A stretch of 64,000 nt of DNA from Lithospermum erythrorhizon (taxonomy: Eukaryota; Streptophyta; Magnoliopsida; Boraginales; Boraginaceae): contig JADFUC010002027.1 in assembly GCA_019722365.1 (NCBI GenBank), positions 1-64,000 on the forward strand. Reading direction: 5' to 3'. Both the position numbers and the translations under genes were made by a program. The notes below the pieces were generated by a model. The model searched no databases. It worked only from the letters and a program-made list of their open reading frames with translations, and was not told where the DNA came from. Positions 62,051 through 64,000 of the stretch are shown piece after piece. Within the stretch, counting starts at the first letter, position 1. Each line of letters opens with the position of its first letter.

Positions 62051-64000
62051 AACAATACACCAACTTTAACAAGTATTATCGCAGGTTATTATCTGACGGA
62101 GTGAGGCGTTAGCAAACATTATATTTGATCCGCCAAATTTTGTTGAGGATGAGTTTGCTCTGGTTCCATGCTTATAACGGGCGTATCAACTTCCGACTCG
62201 CACACCATATAGTCTGACGAGTGGAAATCCTCCTTGGTAGGATGTCTCGTTGGGACTTTGTTCTGAATCTCCAATCGCCAATGGTTTTCCTTTGTTACGC
62301 GAATGATTCGTGAGTCGTCAAGCACCTCGAAGTGAGGCCATCCACCGAATTACGACACTTCGACGATCAACAAGTTAGTAGCGATTCAAAATGGGTAAAA
62401 GTACTAAGAGATGGGATTTTTTATTACCTCAAATTAAAATAAGATTTCAGATTATAGGCACAGAAAATATGTACTGGCTTAAGTTTCAAATATACGCTAG
62501 TTCTGGGCCATCACAAGACGCGACATTTGTCCCTGACAAATCAGACTAAGTTGTTAATAAATCCAACCCAATACACGAATGGGCTGAACAGTCCAATTAC
62601 GTACAGCTCGCTAATTCTTATAAATATACATGAGAGAATATTTTCTTCCCAGATCAATTGCCCCCTTATTTCTTGTGTAATCACCATTCTTGATATCTTA
62701 AGAATGGATGAACAAGAAATAAGTTCTGTTTTTTAGGATTGATTAAATCCGGCTTTGTATGATCTGCGAGCGTATTTAGGAATGCCTTTATGTCATCATT
62801 TTATCGAATTCTCGAATCAATGGGGAATCATTGGCGATCGTTCTCTAGTTCATCTCGGATGACTCTAATGCCTCGTCTGCGATTTTTCCACTTTCTCAAT
62901 TAATGGTTACTGGCAGAGTGGCCTCGAAAATCACGCCTACTTATAATGATGTCACGGCCCCCGTCCCTATAAAAGGTACTATCTTTCAAATATTGTACTT
63001 TCAACTTCATCAAGTACGAAACCCTTAACCTCCCCAATCCTCTTAAATTTCTATTATCAACTATTTCACTTTTTCTCACCACTGCGCACTAGCTTCAGAA
63101 TTTCCTCAAGGTATGTTCTTGATAGCGTAGCGTATTTTGGTTTTTCCTTTCTTTACTCGCAACTTTTGTGATGCTTGTTCCTAATTTAAGAACTTAGACC
63201 GCTTTTTTCTTTTTAGGTGTTTAGAAATTGGAGGTGATATGTAGCTATGATTCAAGTTTTGTATTTATTCCTGGCTAATCCATGCAATTCATAGTATAAT
63301 CTCATGTGTATTCTCAAATTTGGGATGTCAAGGAGTTTTGAGTTGGTGACCGGTTATTTCATTTTCAACTGAAGGCGATCGCTTCACATTCCTTAACTCA
63401 GTCACAACTTAGTTAGTGGATAATTGACTAGGTTTTGAGTGAAACCGGAGTATTTTGACCATCTTTGTTTTACCAATTTGCCCTCGACATCTTATTCGCT
63501 TATTATCTCTGCTTCCTTGTAGTCGATAAAACGTCACCAGAATAATGTTGGACCATTTCACGCTCATTCATGCGAGGCGGCGGATCATCAAATGGAGGAG
63601 TCCATAAACGGGGATGCCTGATCAAACCAGGACCATCTAATCAAGTAATTTCTCCTCAAATAAGTGAGCCCATAAAACCCCATCTCTCGCCGAATACTAC
63701 CGAGGACGGGGAGACGTTGTAAGAGCCGAAAAGGCTTACAAAGGTACGATGGGATTCCTTTTCTACCTTTGTAAAAACTCTACTCCCCCCCGACTTGACT
63801 CGGGATGACCAGCTAGATGGCATTACTCTACTTTTTTCATTCCCATAACTAAGGTAGATACCTATCTCTCATTCTCGCGAGAACAACTTTGCTCGTGATT
63901 TGGACCTCAAGGAAGAGTGTGTTCTGTGGGCCTTCCCATCCCTTCCAATCGAAGATATGGATTCGTGGAAAATTGAGGGGTGCCTTGCCCCAGGGAGAGA
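62051..64000 (+). other. Transposon-like region with a TATA box and an open frame leaving the window
   Basis: Composition switches back to the GC-patchy style of the decayed elements. A TATA box CTATAAAAGG is at 62967-62976. About 135 bases later comes a possible donor (CAAG|GTATG at 63110/63111), with an acceptor (TTTTTAG at 63215). From 63858 to the window end one plus-strand frame is open (ENNFARDLDLKEEC, then VLWAFPSLPIEDMDSWKI). I do not recognise the protein. It could be an LTR plus the start of a gag-type protein, or the first exons of a gene. Confidence 0.35.
62967..62976 (+). promoter_or_regulatory. Candidate TATA box
   Basis: CTATAAAAGG preceded by a C-rich stretch. It fits a pol II core promoter or the U3/R part of an LTR; no LTR partner lies in the window. 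Confidence 0.5.

Overview
This window is nuclear DNA from a flowering plant, most likely a eudicot. It shows plant-type spliced genes, AT-rich intergenic DNA and nested plant transposons: Athila, Tat/Ogre and chromovirus Gypsy elements, Copia elements, an En/Spm CACTA element, an L1-type LINE and Stowaway MITEs. I cannot name the species. I see no prokaryotic operons, CRISPR arrays, rRNA genes or convincing tRNA genes. About 85 percent of the window is transposon-derived, and I can support only two intact host genes.

Layout. 1-2.4 kb: a Tat/Ogre-type Gypsy gag-protease fragment on the minus strand, cut by the window edge. 2.56-14.85 kb: an Athila-type Gypsy element (minus) split in its protease region by an 8.5 kb Copia element (plus, LTRs at 4.3-5.4 and 11.9-12.9 kb). 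14.85-24.17 kb: a CACTA transposon (minus) with recognisable terminal inverted repeats, subterminal CCCGACTCC/CCCGTCTCC repeats, a decayed TNP2-type transposase and two nearly G-free low-complexity arrays. 24.2-25.7 kb: unassigned DNA. 25.7-31.4 kb: a decayed LINE (minus) with DUF4283/zinc-knuckle ORF1 and endonuclease plus reverse-transcriptase ORF2. 32.4-33.35 kb: a two-exon host gene (minus) for a small secreted 8-cysteine protein. 35.1-38.05 kb: a Copia deletion derivative (minus) keeping gag and protease. 38.4-41.0 and 50.05-52.7 kb: a 2.6 kb direct duplication of LTR-like DNA flanking a Tekay-like chromovirus Gypsy element (42-48.2 kb, minus). 54.3-58.7 kb: an intact plus-strand gene for a 642-residue UBA-domain protein with a 2.3 kb 5'-UTR intron carrying a Stowaway MITE. 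58.9-59.45 kb: an AT/GA-rich minisatellite. 60.2-61.4 kb: a fold-back element. 62-64 kb: transposon-like DNA with a TATA box and an open frame leaving the window.

The two host genes and their surroundings are clean, with open frames and correct splice phases. Almost every transposon reading frame is broken many times. Many differences between repeat copies are short indels or substitutions that create CG dinucleotides, the reverse of ordinary CpG decay. This may be an assembly-consensus problem in repeats rather than biology. I found no convincing new multi-gene system. The best candidates for follow-up are the 8-cysteine secreted protein, the G-free arrays inside the CACTA element, and the minisatellite at the 3' end of the UBA gene.
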